Positions 32,081 through 40,669 of a stretch of DNA of 51,467 nt are shown one piece after another (positions within the stretch are counted from its first letter, which is position 1; each line of letters begins with the position of its first letter). The stretch is taken from assembly GCA_964444385.1 (NCBI GenBank), contig CAYUHD010000004.1, positions 1 to 51,467 on the forward strand, written 5' to 3'. The notes under the pieces were generated by a model. The model did no database searches, was not told where the DNA came from, and saw nothing but the letters and a program-made list of their open reading frames with translations. The DNA is from D2472 sp964444385. Lineage in GTDB: Bacteria; Pseudomonadota; Gammaproteobacteria; Magnimaribacterales; D2472. A program made the position numbers and the translations under genes.

Positions 32081-33907
32081 ATGCCAATTCATCATAGCTG
32101 TTTTAAAAACCCATTTGAAGAAAAACGCCAACATGTTCAATGGGAAAATAATTCTCCTTACTCACATGAGTATCAAGATAGGTTTTTTCAGGAGGATGCC
32201 CTTGAAGAAATTAATAATATATTCATTAAACCTAATAAGCTCTTAGAAAGAATTAAAAACAGCTCTCAAATTCATATTTGTGAACTTGGATTTGGATTTG
32301 GTCTAAATTTTTTTGTTACTGCAAAATTTTGGATCGAAAATAATCAAGCTACAGAAATATATAACCTTGAGTATCTTTCTATCGACGAAGCTTTGCCTAC
32401 TAAAGAGCAACTGCTGAGGGTAATACAAAATTTTCCCGACCTTAAAGATATATGTGATTACTTTATAGAAAAATATAATCACAATCATAATGACATACAA
32501 AGGATCTATTTCCCTAAACTTAAAATCCGACTCACGCTTATTCAAAATGATGTTGAATCAGGATTAAAAAATTTACTGGGATTTAAAAATAACCAAATTG
32601 ATGCTTGGTATCTTGATGGATTTGACCCAAGTAAGAACAGCTCAATGTGGAGCAACTCTGTTTTTGAAAATATAGGATTCCTTTCTAGAAAAGATACAAC
32701 TTTTGGAACCTTTACTGCGGCAGGTTTTGTTAAAAGAGGATTATCAAAATTTGGTTTTGAGGTAAACAAAGTAAAAGGTTTTGGAAACAAACGTCATAAG
32801 CTTGTCGGAAAGAAATCATTGGATATTCTCAAAACTAACATCATCCCAAATAATAGAAAAAAAATAGGTGTTATTGGATGCGGGATATCAGCTAGCTCCA
32901 TAGCCTATGCAGCCGCTCAAAATGGCTATCAGGAAGAAATTTTTGAGTATGCTAATGAGATTGCAGCCGGCGCTTCAGGAATCCCTGTAGCTGCAATGTA
33001 TCCAAGGTTTTCAACAAATGATTCGCCATATTCTTTTTTAACTGCTCAGAGCTATTTCTTTGCAGAAAAAATATATTCACAGATGCCTAATGCCTACAAG
33101 AAAACTGGTCTGTTGTTTTCTCACTCAAATGATTATCAAGCTGATTGGATTAAAGATATGAAAGGCATGAATCGAGATGATCTCTTTCGGCTCCTAGATA
33201 AGAAAGAAATGAAAAAATTATATGGATTAAAGTCTAATGGTCTTTTGGTTAAACAAGGTGGTTATCTTTTTCCGAAATTAATTTGCCAAGAAATGATAAC
33301 TCACCCAAACATAAAAATTTTCTATAACCATTGTTTCGATAGTTGGCACAAAATCAAATCTAAGATTGCTATTGAATTTTTAAATCAAGAAAAAAAATGT
33401 GACTTTGATGATTTAGTTATTGCCAATGGCGCAGGATTGGGAAAATATTTACCTGGAGTTAAAATTTCAAAAGGTCAGCTAGTTGGTTTGAAAGGTGATC
33501 AAATATTAAACTTGGATCTTCCTCTAAATTCAGCTGGATACATCTTGCCTAAGATAAATGATATAACTTGGATTGGCTCTACTCATGAAAGGGAGTTTGA
33601 AAACATTGATATCTCTTATGAAGCTGGGCATGAACTTATTGCTAGAACCGAAAAGAATTTTAATATCGATCTTGTTGGCTCAGAGGATATGTTGATGGAA
33701 GCTCGCATTAGGGTAGGAAGCAAGGACAGATTGCCATTAGCAGGGAAAATTGAAGAGAATGTTTATGTAATAGGAGCACTTGGCTCTAGAGGTTTTAGTT
33801 TAGGTCCAATGCTAGGAGATTATATTGCTTCTTTAATCAACAATTCGCCAAATCCCTTATCCTCTGGAATTGCTTTGGCTATTGAGCCATTAAGGTTTAG
33901 AGATTAA
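32081..33907 (+). CDS. mnmC: Bifunctional tRNA 5-methylaminomethyl-2-thiouridine biosynthesis protein MnmC
   Basis: Completes the wobble U34 modification (mnm5s2U) in tRNAs for Lys, Glu and Gln. The N-terminal MnmD methyltransferase domain (1-240) has the SAM motif ICELGFGFGLNFFVTA and the DAWYLDGFDPSKNSSMW catalytic Asp region; the C-terminal FAD oxidoreductase (260-608) has the dinucleotide fold KIGVIGCGISASSIAYAA and ends with ALGSRGFSLGPMLGDYIA. The length of 608 is slightly shorter than E. coli's 668, normal. Its first ATG (32081) begins almost exactly where the alkylsulfatase gene starts in the other direction. Confidence 0.95.
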   Translation: MPIHHSCFKNPFEEKRQHVQWENNSPYSHEYQDRFFQEDALEEINNIFIKPNKLLERIKNSSQIHICELGFGFGLNFFVTAKFWIENNQATEIYNLEYLSIDEALPTKEQLLRVIQNFPDLKDICDYFIEKYNHNHNDIQRIYFPKLKIRLTLIQNDVESGLKNLLGFKNNQIDAWYLDGFDPSKNSSMWSNSVFENIGFLSRKDTTFGTFTAAGFVKRGLSKFGFEVNKVKGFGNKRHKLVGKKSLDILKTNIIPNNRKKIGVIGCGISASSIAYAAAQNGYQEEIFEYANEIAAGASGIPVAAMYPRFSTNDSPYSFLTAQSYFFAEKIYSQMPNAYKKTGLLFSHSNDYQADWIKDMKGMNRDDLFRLLDKKEMKKLYGLKSNGLLVKQGGYLFPKLICQEMITHPNIKIFYNHCFDSWHKIKSKIAIEFLNQEKKCDFDDLVIANGAGLGKYLPGVKISKGQLVGLKGDQILNLDLPLNSAGYILPKINDITWIGSTHEREFENIDISYEAGHELIARTEKNFNIDLVGSEDMLMEARIRVGSKDRLPLAGKIEENVYVIGALGSRGFSLGPMLGDYIASLINNSPNPLSSGIALAIEPLRFRD

Positions 33908-34412
33908 TCAGCAAATTCTCTACCAACATCTCTGCTGATGGAAGATCGGCTGGAGCATAACTTGAACCTTTTCGCCATTTGGTTAATCCAGTCCAAAGAG
34001 TCTTATCTAATTCCTCATCTCTTACAGAGATGCGCAGAAAAAATTCAGGAACCGAATTAATTCTATCAGGCTCGTATAGATAACTTCTATACATTGGATA
34101 GCCATAGAAGCGAAAATCATCATATTTAATCTTCTCTTTGGTTGTAACGCTTACATCAATAATTAAAGAGGCATCTAGGGAATATTGATGCCCTACTCCA
34201 ACCAAATATTCCTTTGCTGCATCTCCCAGATTTTCAATTAAAATTGGGTCCATTTCTACCGGCAATAAGTCTTTATTCAATTGAATTTTAAAACTAGTCC
34301 CGTCTTCCAATTGAAAATTATTTCGACTATTTAACTCGGTAAATGGTGTGGAGGTACAGCTTGGTAGTAAAACTAAAAAACTAAATATAAAAAAGTGCTT
34401 TTTAAGTGTCAT
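33897..34412 (-). CDS. DUF4136-like lipoprotein
   Basis: A 171-residue outer-membrane or periplasmic lipoprotein. Signal sequence MTLKKHFFIFSFLVLLPSC carries a lipobox cysteine at about 19. The mature domain, with DASLIIDVSVTTKEKIKYDDFRFYGYPMYR and ISVRDEELDKTLWTGLTKW, resembles DUF4136, a family of unknown role. The start at 34412 gives a proper signal; an upstream ATG at 34454 lies near the divergent M16 start and is less likely. Its 3' end overlaps mnmC by 11 bp, tail to tail. Confidence 0.6.
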   Translation of the reverse strand: MTLKKHFFIFSFLVLLPSCTSTPFTELNSRNNFQLEDGTSFKIQLNKDLLPVEMDPILIENLGDAAKEYLVGVGHQYSLDASLIIDVSVTTKEKIKYDDFRFYGYPMYRSYLYEPDRINSVPEFFLRISVRDEELDKTLWTGLTKWRKGSSYAPADLPSAEMLVENLLINL

Positions 34413-34472
34413 AGGTAATAGTAATCTCTCAGTAATATGACTAATATAATGCATTTATTGAATTTATAAACC

Positions 34473-37313
34473 ATGTTTGAACTAAAAGAATCTAAAAAAA
34501 TAGAATTATTAGATGTTAATGCTCAGATTTACAAGCATTCAAAATTTAACACTCAACATATACATTTAGATGCAGATAACGATGAAAAAGTTTTCATGGT
34601 TGCATTTCGAACTATTCCAGAGGATTCTACTGGAGTAGCACATATCTTAGAACATACATCCTTATGTGGTTCAAAGAAATATCCGGTGCGTGATCCTTTT
34701 TTTATGATGATCAGGCGTTCACTTAACTCTTTTATGAATGCATTTACTTCTAGTGATTGGACTGCTTACCCCTTTGCAACCCAAAATAATAAAGATTTTA
34801 GTAATTTATTAGATGTGTATGTTGATTCAGCATTCTTTCCAAGGCTAGATCCTCTTGATTTTTTACAGGAAGGGCATCGACTAGAAATTGATGGCGATAA
34901 TAAACTGGAAATTAAAGGGGTTGTCTTTAATGAGATGAAAGGGGCAATGAGCTCTCCAACAGATCAGCTATGGCACGGTATGTCCAAGCATCTATTTAAA
35001 GAAACAACTTATCATCACAATAGTGGTGGTGACCCAGAAAAAATTATTGATTTAACTCACTCTGATTTAGTTGCCTTTCATCAAAAGCATTATCATCCAA
35101 GCAATGCAACTTTTTTTACTTTTGGAAATGTGTCAATTGAAGAAGTCCACAGTCATTTAGAAGAAAATGTTTTTAAAAAATTTACTCCTTCTTCAAAACA
35201 ACTAACTATTAAACCAGCAAAAGTATTTTCAAGTCCACTTCAGGCTAGCGGAACATATCAACCACTTCCGGGAGATGAAAAAAATAATCATGTTGTCATA
35301 AGCTGGTTGTTAGGTGATAGCCATGACCCACTAAATTTATTAGAAAAGTATTTTTTATCAAATATTCTACTTGATAACTCAGCTTCACCTCTAAGGAAAG
35401 CTTTAGAGCTCTCAAAATTAGGTAAATCCCCTTCCCCATTTATGGGAATTGAGCCAAGTAATAAAGAAATTGTTTTTATGGCTGGCTTGGAGGGGGTTGG
35501 CCAAGATAAGGCATTAGAGGTCGAAGAGTTAATCCTAACCACGCTTGAGAGCCTTGTCTCTGATGGGGTATCAGAAGATTTGGTGACTGCTTCTCTTCAC
35601 CAATTGGAGATTGGCCAAAGAGAGGTCTCAGGCGGAGGAATGCCATATGGATTGCAATTAATGCTGGGATGCATGAATGCTTGTATACATCATGATAATC
35701 CTATTTCAATGTTAGATTTAGATGGAAACTTCACAAAACTAAAAAATTTAATATCTAAAAAGGGATATATAGAAGATTTAATATCAACTAGCTTGCTGCA
35801 GAATCAACATAGGCTTAACTATGAATTAAAGCCTGATACAAAATTTAATGAGAACTTAGAAAATTTCTTCTCATCAACCTTAAGAAGAAAAGGAGAGTCA
35901 CTGACTGACAGAGAAAAAGATGAAATAAATGACCTCGCAAAAGCTTTAAAAAATAGGCAAGAAGCTGTCGATGATGTTGAAATTCTTCCCAAAGTAACAA
36001 TTGAAGACATACCACTTAAACGTGAATATACCCATGAATCTTTTGCTAATAATAATAGATCAATTTATGAGGTAGGTACCAATGGTCTAATGTACTCAGA
36101 TTTTTTGTTTCCTTGCAAAAATCTTACCTCCCAAGAATTACTATTTTCATCTTTATATACATTTATCCTAACTGAAGTAGGTCTTCAAGAAAGTTCATAT
36201 GAAGAAATTCAAGCTCTTCAATCAAGTCTTACAGGCGGGATGAATGCTTCTTTCAAGCTACAAACAAATAATATTGATGAGCCAGGAAAATTATTCCTTA
36301 CTATCTCTTCAAAATCTTTAGAAGGAAATTTTGATGCGATGGAAAAACTAATTTGTAATACCTTGGAAAAGGCAAGATTTGATGAAAAAAATAGAATTTG
36401 GGATTTGTTTAATATTTTTATCGCTAGGAATGAAGAATCATTAAATAAAAATGGCCACCTTTTGGCTATGAGCTCAGCAGCCAGCAGCTTAAATAAATTT
36501 TCTGCAACATCCTTTCAAATGTCAGGGCTGGAAATGCTCCATCAATCCAAAGCAGCAATTGCAACAATCAAGGATGTAACCGATGCTAATGAGTTAATAC
36601 ATAAATTAAAAAATATTCATTTAAAAATTATAGCTAATCCATTTAAAATCTTTACCGCATGCTCTCCAAAGGCATTGAAAGATAAATCCGTAGAATTTAA
36701 AAAAATTGAATTTGATGGTAAGCAAAATCTCATAGAGCCAATTAATGATGAGATTGCCTGGATCACTGGATCACAGGTATGTTATTGCGCTGAAGCATTT
36801 CAAGGCGTTTCTAGGGAAGATCCTGATGCACCTGCTCTTTCTGTCTTAGCTGTTGTTTTAAGAAATGGTTTTTTGCATACAGCCATTCGCGAAAAAGGAG
36901 GAGCCTATGGCGCAGGCGCAACCAATGACACCTCTACCAATACTTTTAAACTCTTTTCTTATAGGGATCCTAAATGTACAGAAACATTTTCTGCATTTAA
37001 AGATGCTATTAAATGGTCTAAAACATCAATCACTGAACAGCATTTAGAAGAAGCAATCTTAGGTGTTGTATCATCCATTGATAAGCCTCTTTCACCTGTT
37101 GGTGAGGCTAAGAATGATTTTAATCTCAATCTTGAGGGTATCTCAACCAGCAAGCGACTGGAAATGAGGCAAGGGGTTATTAATTGCTCAATTGAAGACT
37201 TAATCAGGGTGAGTAAAAAATACCTAACGAAAAACTCTAAAAAATCTATCCTTGCCGGAGAAACATATAAAGAAGAAGCCATCAAACTTGGCCTGACTTT
37301 AAAAGAAGTTTAA
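34473..37313 (+). CDS. M16C-family metallopeptidase (presequence-protease-like)
   Basis: A 946-residue zinc peptidase in the PreP/falcilysin-like insulinase branch. The inverted zinc motif HILEH is at 57-61 (HxxEH), with the second Glu downstream in VVFNEMKGAMSSPTDQLWH. The hallmark LCGSKKYPVRDPFFMMIRRSLNSFMNAFTSSDWTAYPFATQN is exact for M16C. There are two M16 repeats joined by a long helical linker rich in Lys and Glu (about 480-540). It degrades unstructured peptides in a closed chamber. There is no signal peptide, so it is cytoplasmic. The single-chain form is typical. Confidence 0.95.
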   Translation: MFELKESKKIELLDVNAQIYKHSKFNTQHIHLDADNDEKVFMVAFRTIPEDSTGVAHILEHTSLCGSKKYPVRDPFFMMIRRSLNSFMNAFTSSDWTAYPFATQNNKDFSNLLDVYVDSAFFPRLDPLDFLQEGHRLEIDGDNKLEIKGVVFNEMKGAMSSPTDQLWHGMSKHLFKETTYHHNSGGDPEKIIDLTHSDLVAFHQKHYHPSNATFFTFGNVSIEEVHSHLEENVFKKFTPSSKQLTIKPAKVFSSPLQASGTYQPLPGDEKNNHVVISWLLGDSHDPLNLLEKYFLSNILLDNSASPLRKALELSKLGKSPSPFMGIEPSNKEIVFMAGLEGVGQDKALEVEELILTTLESLVSDGVSEDLVTASLHQLEIGQREVSGGGMPYGLQLMLGCMNACIHHDNPISMLDLDGNFTKLKNLISKKGYIEDLISTSLLQNQHRLNYELKPDTKFNENLENFFSSTLRRKGESLTDREKDEINDLAKALKNRQEAVDDVEILPKVTIEDIPLKREYTHESFANNNRSIYEVGTNGLMYSDFLFPCKNLTSQELLFSSLYTFILTEVGLQESSYEEIQALQSSLTGGMNASFKLQTNNIDEPGKLFLTISSKSLEGNFDAMEKLICNTLEKARFDEKNRIWDLFNIFIARNEESLNKNGHLLAMSSAASSLNKFSATSFQMSGLEMLHQSKAAIATIKDVTDANELIHKLKNIHLKIIANPFKIFTACSPKALKDKSVEFKKIEFDGKQNLIEPINDEIAWITGSQVCYCAEAFQGVSREDPDAPALSVLAVVLRNGFLHTAIREKGGAYGAGATNDTSTNTFKLFSYRDPKCTETFSAFKDAIKWSKTSITEQHLEEAILGVVSSIDKPLSPVGEAKNDFNLNLEGISTSKRLEMRQGVINCSIEDLIRVSKKYLTKNSKKSILAGETYKEEAIKLGLTLKEV

Positions 37314-37315
37314 TC

Positions 37316-37924
37316 TTAAAAAAAGAAAAATCTTTTTTTCTTCAGTTCTTTTGCACATCCCCAATACTGTTTTTGATACATGTTGGATCTAGCCTGTACT
37401 CTATCAGCAACCCTAATTAACCATTGTTTTTTTCTATAAGTTTTCTTTTTAAATCCGCCGTACCCTTCATGATACGCAAGATATAATGATCGAGCATCAG
37501 TTGATGAAAAGCCTTGATAAAAACCTTTGCTAGCATACCATCCAACAAAATCAGCTGAATCAGAAAAGTTTGTTCTCTTGGCCCTAGAATTTCCTGTCTC
37601 ATCTTTATAATCTTGCCATGTGTTTTTTAAAGCCTGAGAGTAGCCTACTGATGACGAAGGTCGAAACCATGGAATAATTCCTAATAGCTTATCTCTCTCT
37701 GGTTTAATCTTAGCTTGGAAGCTTGATTCTTGATGGATAAATGCCATTAATACATAAGGAGGCAGTTTCCATCTTTTTTCAGATTTAATTGCTGCCTTGT
37801 ACCAACTTCTTTTTTCTTTAAAAATTTCACAGATATTATCTGGTTTTTCTGGTGGTGAGCTTACACATGAAGCAAGCATCATCATTAATAAAATTAGGAA
37901 ACTATAAGAATTTTTTAGGATCAT
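37316..37924 (-). CDS. Transglycosylase SLT-like lipoprotein
   Basis: A 202-residue predicted lipoprotein with lipobox LASC (C about 20). The domain has the lytic-transglycosylase signature Glu in LMAFIHQESSFQAK, then SVGYSQALKNTW and AYHEGYGGFKKKTY, equivalent to the E-S-F, G-L-M/Y-Q and Y-N-x-G motifs of the SLT fold; the C-terminus is basic with an odd KKKRFFFF end. It would cleave peptidoglycan with formation of anhydro-muramyl ends, or only bind. It starts inside the ligA stop region (23-bp overlap), so it is the last gene of the ccm-smc-zipA-ligA string. Confidence 0.82.
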   Translation of the reverse strand: MILKNSYSFLILLMMMLASCVSSPPEKPDNICEIFKEKRSWYKAAIKSEKRWKLPPYVLMAFIHQESSFQAKIKPERDKLLGIIPWFRPSSSVGYSQALKNTWQDYKDETGNSRAKRTNFSDSADFVGWYASKGFYQGFSSTDARSLYLAYHEGYGGFKKKTYRKKQWLIRVADRVQARSNMYQKQYWGCAKELKKKRFFFF

Positions 37925-40061
37925 TTATAAAAGTATTTATATCGGCTGCATCCACGATTCTAACATCAAGGGTTTTAGCTTTATCAAATTTTGAACCTGC
38001 ATTTTCACCGACAATTAAGCAGTCTGTTTTCTGAGAAATTGAGCTTGTAACTTTTGCTCCCCCTAACATCAATAAATTTTTTATCTCATCTCGAGACATT
38101 TGTACGATTTTGCCAGTAATCGCAATCTGCAATCCTAACAATTTCATATCTTCATTTGAAGTTTTCATATTTGGATTGTTGATGCTTAAACATGGTAGTA
38201 ATTTATTTATAGAAATTTGATTTACTGTTTCATGAAAATAATCAGTAATTTTCGATGCAACCCTTGGACCAATATCAGGTACTTCAATCAGATTTTCAAA
38301 TGTAGATTTTTGAAAAGCATTAAAACTTCCAAAAATATTTGCTAAGTTTCTTGCAGTTGTCTCTCCAACTTCTTCAATACCTAAGGAAAAAATTAACTTA
38401 TACAGATCAACAGATGCTGCCTTATCTATAGATTTAATCAGATTATCAACTGACTTTTCTCCAAACCCTTCTAAGCTCTCTAGCTCAATTCGATGCTCTT
38501 TCAGAGCAAAAATATCTGCAAAATCTTTTATAAATTCTTTGTTAATCAATATATGTAAAATTTCATGGCCAAGCCCATCAATGTCCATTGCCTTTCTTGA
38601 AACAAAGTGAGCAAATTTACCTTGAATGATGTCCGGGCAACTGTTGCGACCTGAACACTTAATAAAAGGGGTTTCTAGCTCCTCTTCCAATATATTTAGT
38701 TCAGAAGATTGATTCTCTTCAATAAATTTTTTAGCCTCATAGTTGCTTGAAAATTTCTTAAGAGGTTTTGATTTGCTTGCATCAATGACGGTCCATTCAG
38801 AGTAAAAATTAAATACTACGTCTGAATTACAACTTGGGCATTTTTCAGGAGTCTGAATTGCGCTTGCTCGATCATTTTTCTTAGGAATAACCTGGACCAT
38901 TTTAGGAATTACATCCCCCGCTCTTTTTATAATAGCACCATCTCCAATCCTGGGATCCAATCTTTTTAATTCATCAAGATTATGAAGAGTGCAATTGCTA
39001 ACATTTACACCGCCTACATTTACTGTTTTTAATTTTGCTACAGGAGTCAAAATACCAGTTCTTCCCACTTGAAACTCTATATTTTCTATTTCTGTAAGAG
39101 CTTCCTCAGCAGGAAATTTATGCGCTATAGCCCATCTTGGTGATCTTGAAATTTCACCAAGTATTTTTTGCAAGGATAATTCATTAACTTTAAAAACAAC
39201 TCCGTCAATATCAAATGGAATTTGATCTCTAGAAGAGTCAATCTCTTTAAAATACTTAATACATTCTTTGATAGACCCTGCTAATTTATTTAAATTATTA
39301 ACTGGTAACCCCCATGAAGAAAAAACAGCAAACATTTCTTGTAAATCAAAAAATTCCTTACCTTTACATGATCCAACCCCATGGGCAAAAAAAGCTAATG
39401 GTCGAGAACTAGTTATTGTAGGATCTAATTGCCTCAAACTTCCGGCTGCAGCATTCCTTGGATTAGCAAAGACTTTCTCACCCTTTTTTTTAGCTTGTTG
39501 ATTTAAAGTATCAAAATCAGATTTATTGATAAATACCTCGCCTCTTACTTCAACCAGTTCAGGAAAAGTATTTTCTGACTCTTTAAGTATTAGTGGGATT
39601 GATCTGATAGTTCTGATGTTGGAGGTAATATCTTCTCCTATCGTTCCATCACCTCTTGTTATCCCCTTTGAAAGCAAGCCTTTCTCATAAATAAGCGAAA
39701 CCGCTGCTCCATCCATCTTTGGTTCGCAGAAATATTCTATTTGACTAATTTCATCAAGGTTTTTGATAATTCGATCATGAAAATTTCTTAAATCCTGCTC
39801 ATTAAATGCATTCGCCAATGAAAGCATTTGCTTGAAATGCTTAAAGGTTGAAAAATCACTCTCGGGCTTTATACCTACTCTTTGTGATGGTGATTCAGGA
39901 CTAATCCAACTTGGATGCTGAGACTCTATTTCTCTTAGCTCATTGAAAAGTTCATCATACTCATAATCAGAAATTGAAGGGTCATCAAGAATATAATATT
40001 CATAGTCATGAGAACGAATAATATCTTGAAGAGAGATATATCTCTCGTTTAGCTTAGTCAT
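37902..40061 (-). CDS. ligA: NAD-dependent DNA ligase LigA with enlarged zinc finger
   Basis: Seals nicks in replication and repair using NAD+. At 719 residues it is about 50 longer than usual. Domain order is normal: Ia, adenylation domain with the nucleophile K115 in CEPKMDG, OB fold, zinc finger, HhH repeats (about 500-610), BRCT (about 640-715). The four zinc cysteines are C408, C411, C469 and C475; the usual gap between C411 and the third Cys is around 15 residues but here it is 57, because of a charged, helix-prone insertion at about 415-466. The gene overlaps zipA by 8 bp at its start and follows smc, as in other gammaproteobacteria. Confidence 0.95.
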   Translation of the reverse strand: MTKLNERYISLQDIIRSHDYEYYILDDPSISDYEYDELFNELREIESQHPSWISPESPSQRVGIKPESDFSTFKHFKQMLSLANAFNEQDLRNFHDRIIKNLDEISQIEYFCEPKMDGAAVSLIYEKGLLSKGITRGDGTIGEDITSNIRTIRSIPLILKESENTFPELVEVRGEVFINKSDFDTLNQQAKKKGEKVFANPRNAAAGSLRQLDPTITSSRPLAFFAHGVGSCKGKEFFDLQEMFAVFSSWGLPVNNLNKLAGSIKECIKYFKEIDSSRDQIPFDIDGVVFKVNELSLQKILGEISRSPRWAIAHKFPAEEALTEIENIEFQVGRTGILTPVAKLKTVNVGGVNVSNCTLHNLDELKRLDPRIGDGAIIKRAGDVIPKMVQVIPKKNDRASAIQTPEKCPSCNSDVVFNFYSEWTVIDASKSKPLKKFSSNYEAKKFIEENQSSELNILEEELETPFIKCSGRNSCPDIIQGKFAHFVSRKAMDIDGLGHEILHILINKEFIKDFADIFALKEHRIELESLEGFGEKSVDNLIKSIDKAASVDLYKLIFSLGIEEVGETTARNLANIFGSFNAFQKSTFENLIEVPDIGPRVASKITDYFHETVNQISINKLLPCLSINNPNMKTSNEDMKLLGLQIAITGKIVQMSRDEIKNLLMLGGAKVTSSISQKTDCLIVGENAGSKFDKAKTLDVRIVDAADINTFINDPKKFL

Positions 40062-40668
40062 TTAGAGAAATATGTTTCATAGATTTGAGATGACTAATTT
40101 CTTGAGTTTTAGATTTTAGATGTTCAATCATCTGTTTGCTTAATGGAGCCCTAGCTGAGTCACAAATACTTGCATGAAGTTTCTCTGAAATATTTGAAGC
40201 AGACTCGAGCATTATTTCAAATGCTTTAAACGGATCGCTGACCTGATATAAATCTAAAGCAAGCAAGAGAACATGGGTCTTTGTTTCTGGTTCAAGAAGG
40301 CCTGGATTAATTCCACTTGCTATTCTAAAAATCTCTTTTCCACTTAGATCTATTGAAATAAAAAAACCATTTACATATTTTGCATCCAAGTTTTTTAATA
40401 ATGTTAAGACTTGATTCATATCAAAATTTGATTTATCCATAGACACTAAATTTAATACAATTAATTCCTGCCTTTCGATTGTTTGACTCTTAGCATAAAA
40501 TCCTAAAGTACCTTGCTCAACCTCGTCTTCAAAAAGCATGGTCTGAGAATCATCAAGATAGTTTTGAATTAATTTTCGGGTAAAAAGAGGTCTAAAAAAA
40601 AGATATAAAATAATTAAAAAGAGTAATAATGCTCCTGCAACTAAAACTATTTGTAAATTGATAGGCAT
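40054..40668 (-). CDS. zipA: Cell division protein ZipA, minimal form
   Basis: Inner-membrane tether of FtsZ. The 204-residue protein has an N-terminal membrane helix (about 6-28) followed directly by the FtsZ-binding domain: ELIVLNLVSMDKSNFDM, and the near-C-terminal DPFKAFEIMLESASNISEKLHASICDSARAPLSKQMIEHLKSK, which matches the DP-x-A-F-E-x-M-L and P-L-x-x-Q-x-I-x-H segments of E. coli ZipA. E. coli has 328 residues; the missing part is the long Pro/Gln-rich linker. The setting between smc (1-bp gap) and ligA (8-bp overlap) is the standard zipA locus. Translational coupling on both sides. Confidence 0.85.
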   Translation of the reverse strand: MPINLQIVLVAGALLLFLIILYLFFRPLFTRKLIQNYLDDSQTMLFEDEVEQGTLGFYAKSQTIERQELIVLNLVSMDKSNFDMNQVLTLLKNLDAKYVNGFFISIDLSGKEIFRIASGINPGLLEPETKTHVLLLALDLYQVSDPFKAFEIMLESASNISEKLHASICDSARAPLSKQMIEHLKSKTQEISHLKSMKHISLND

Positions 40669-40669
40669 C

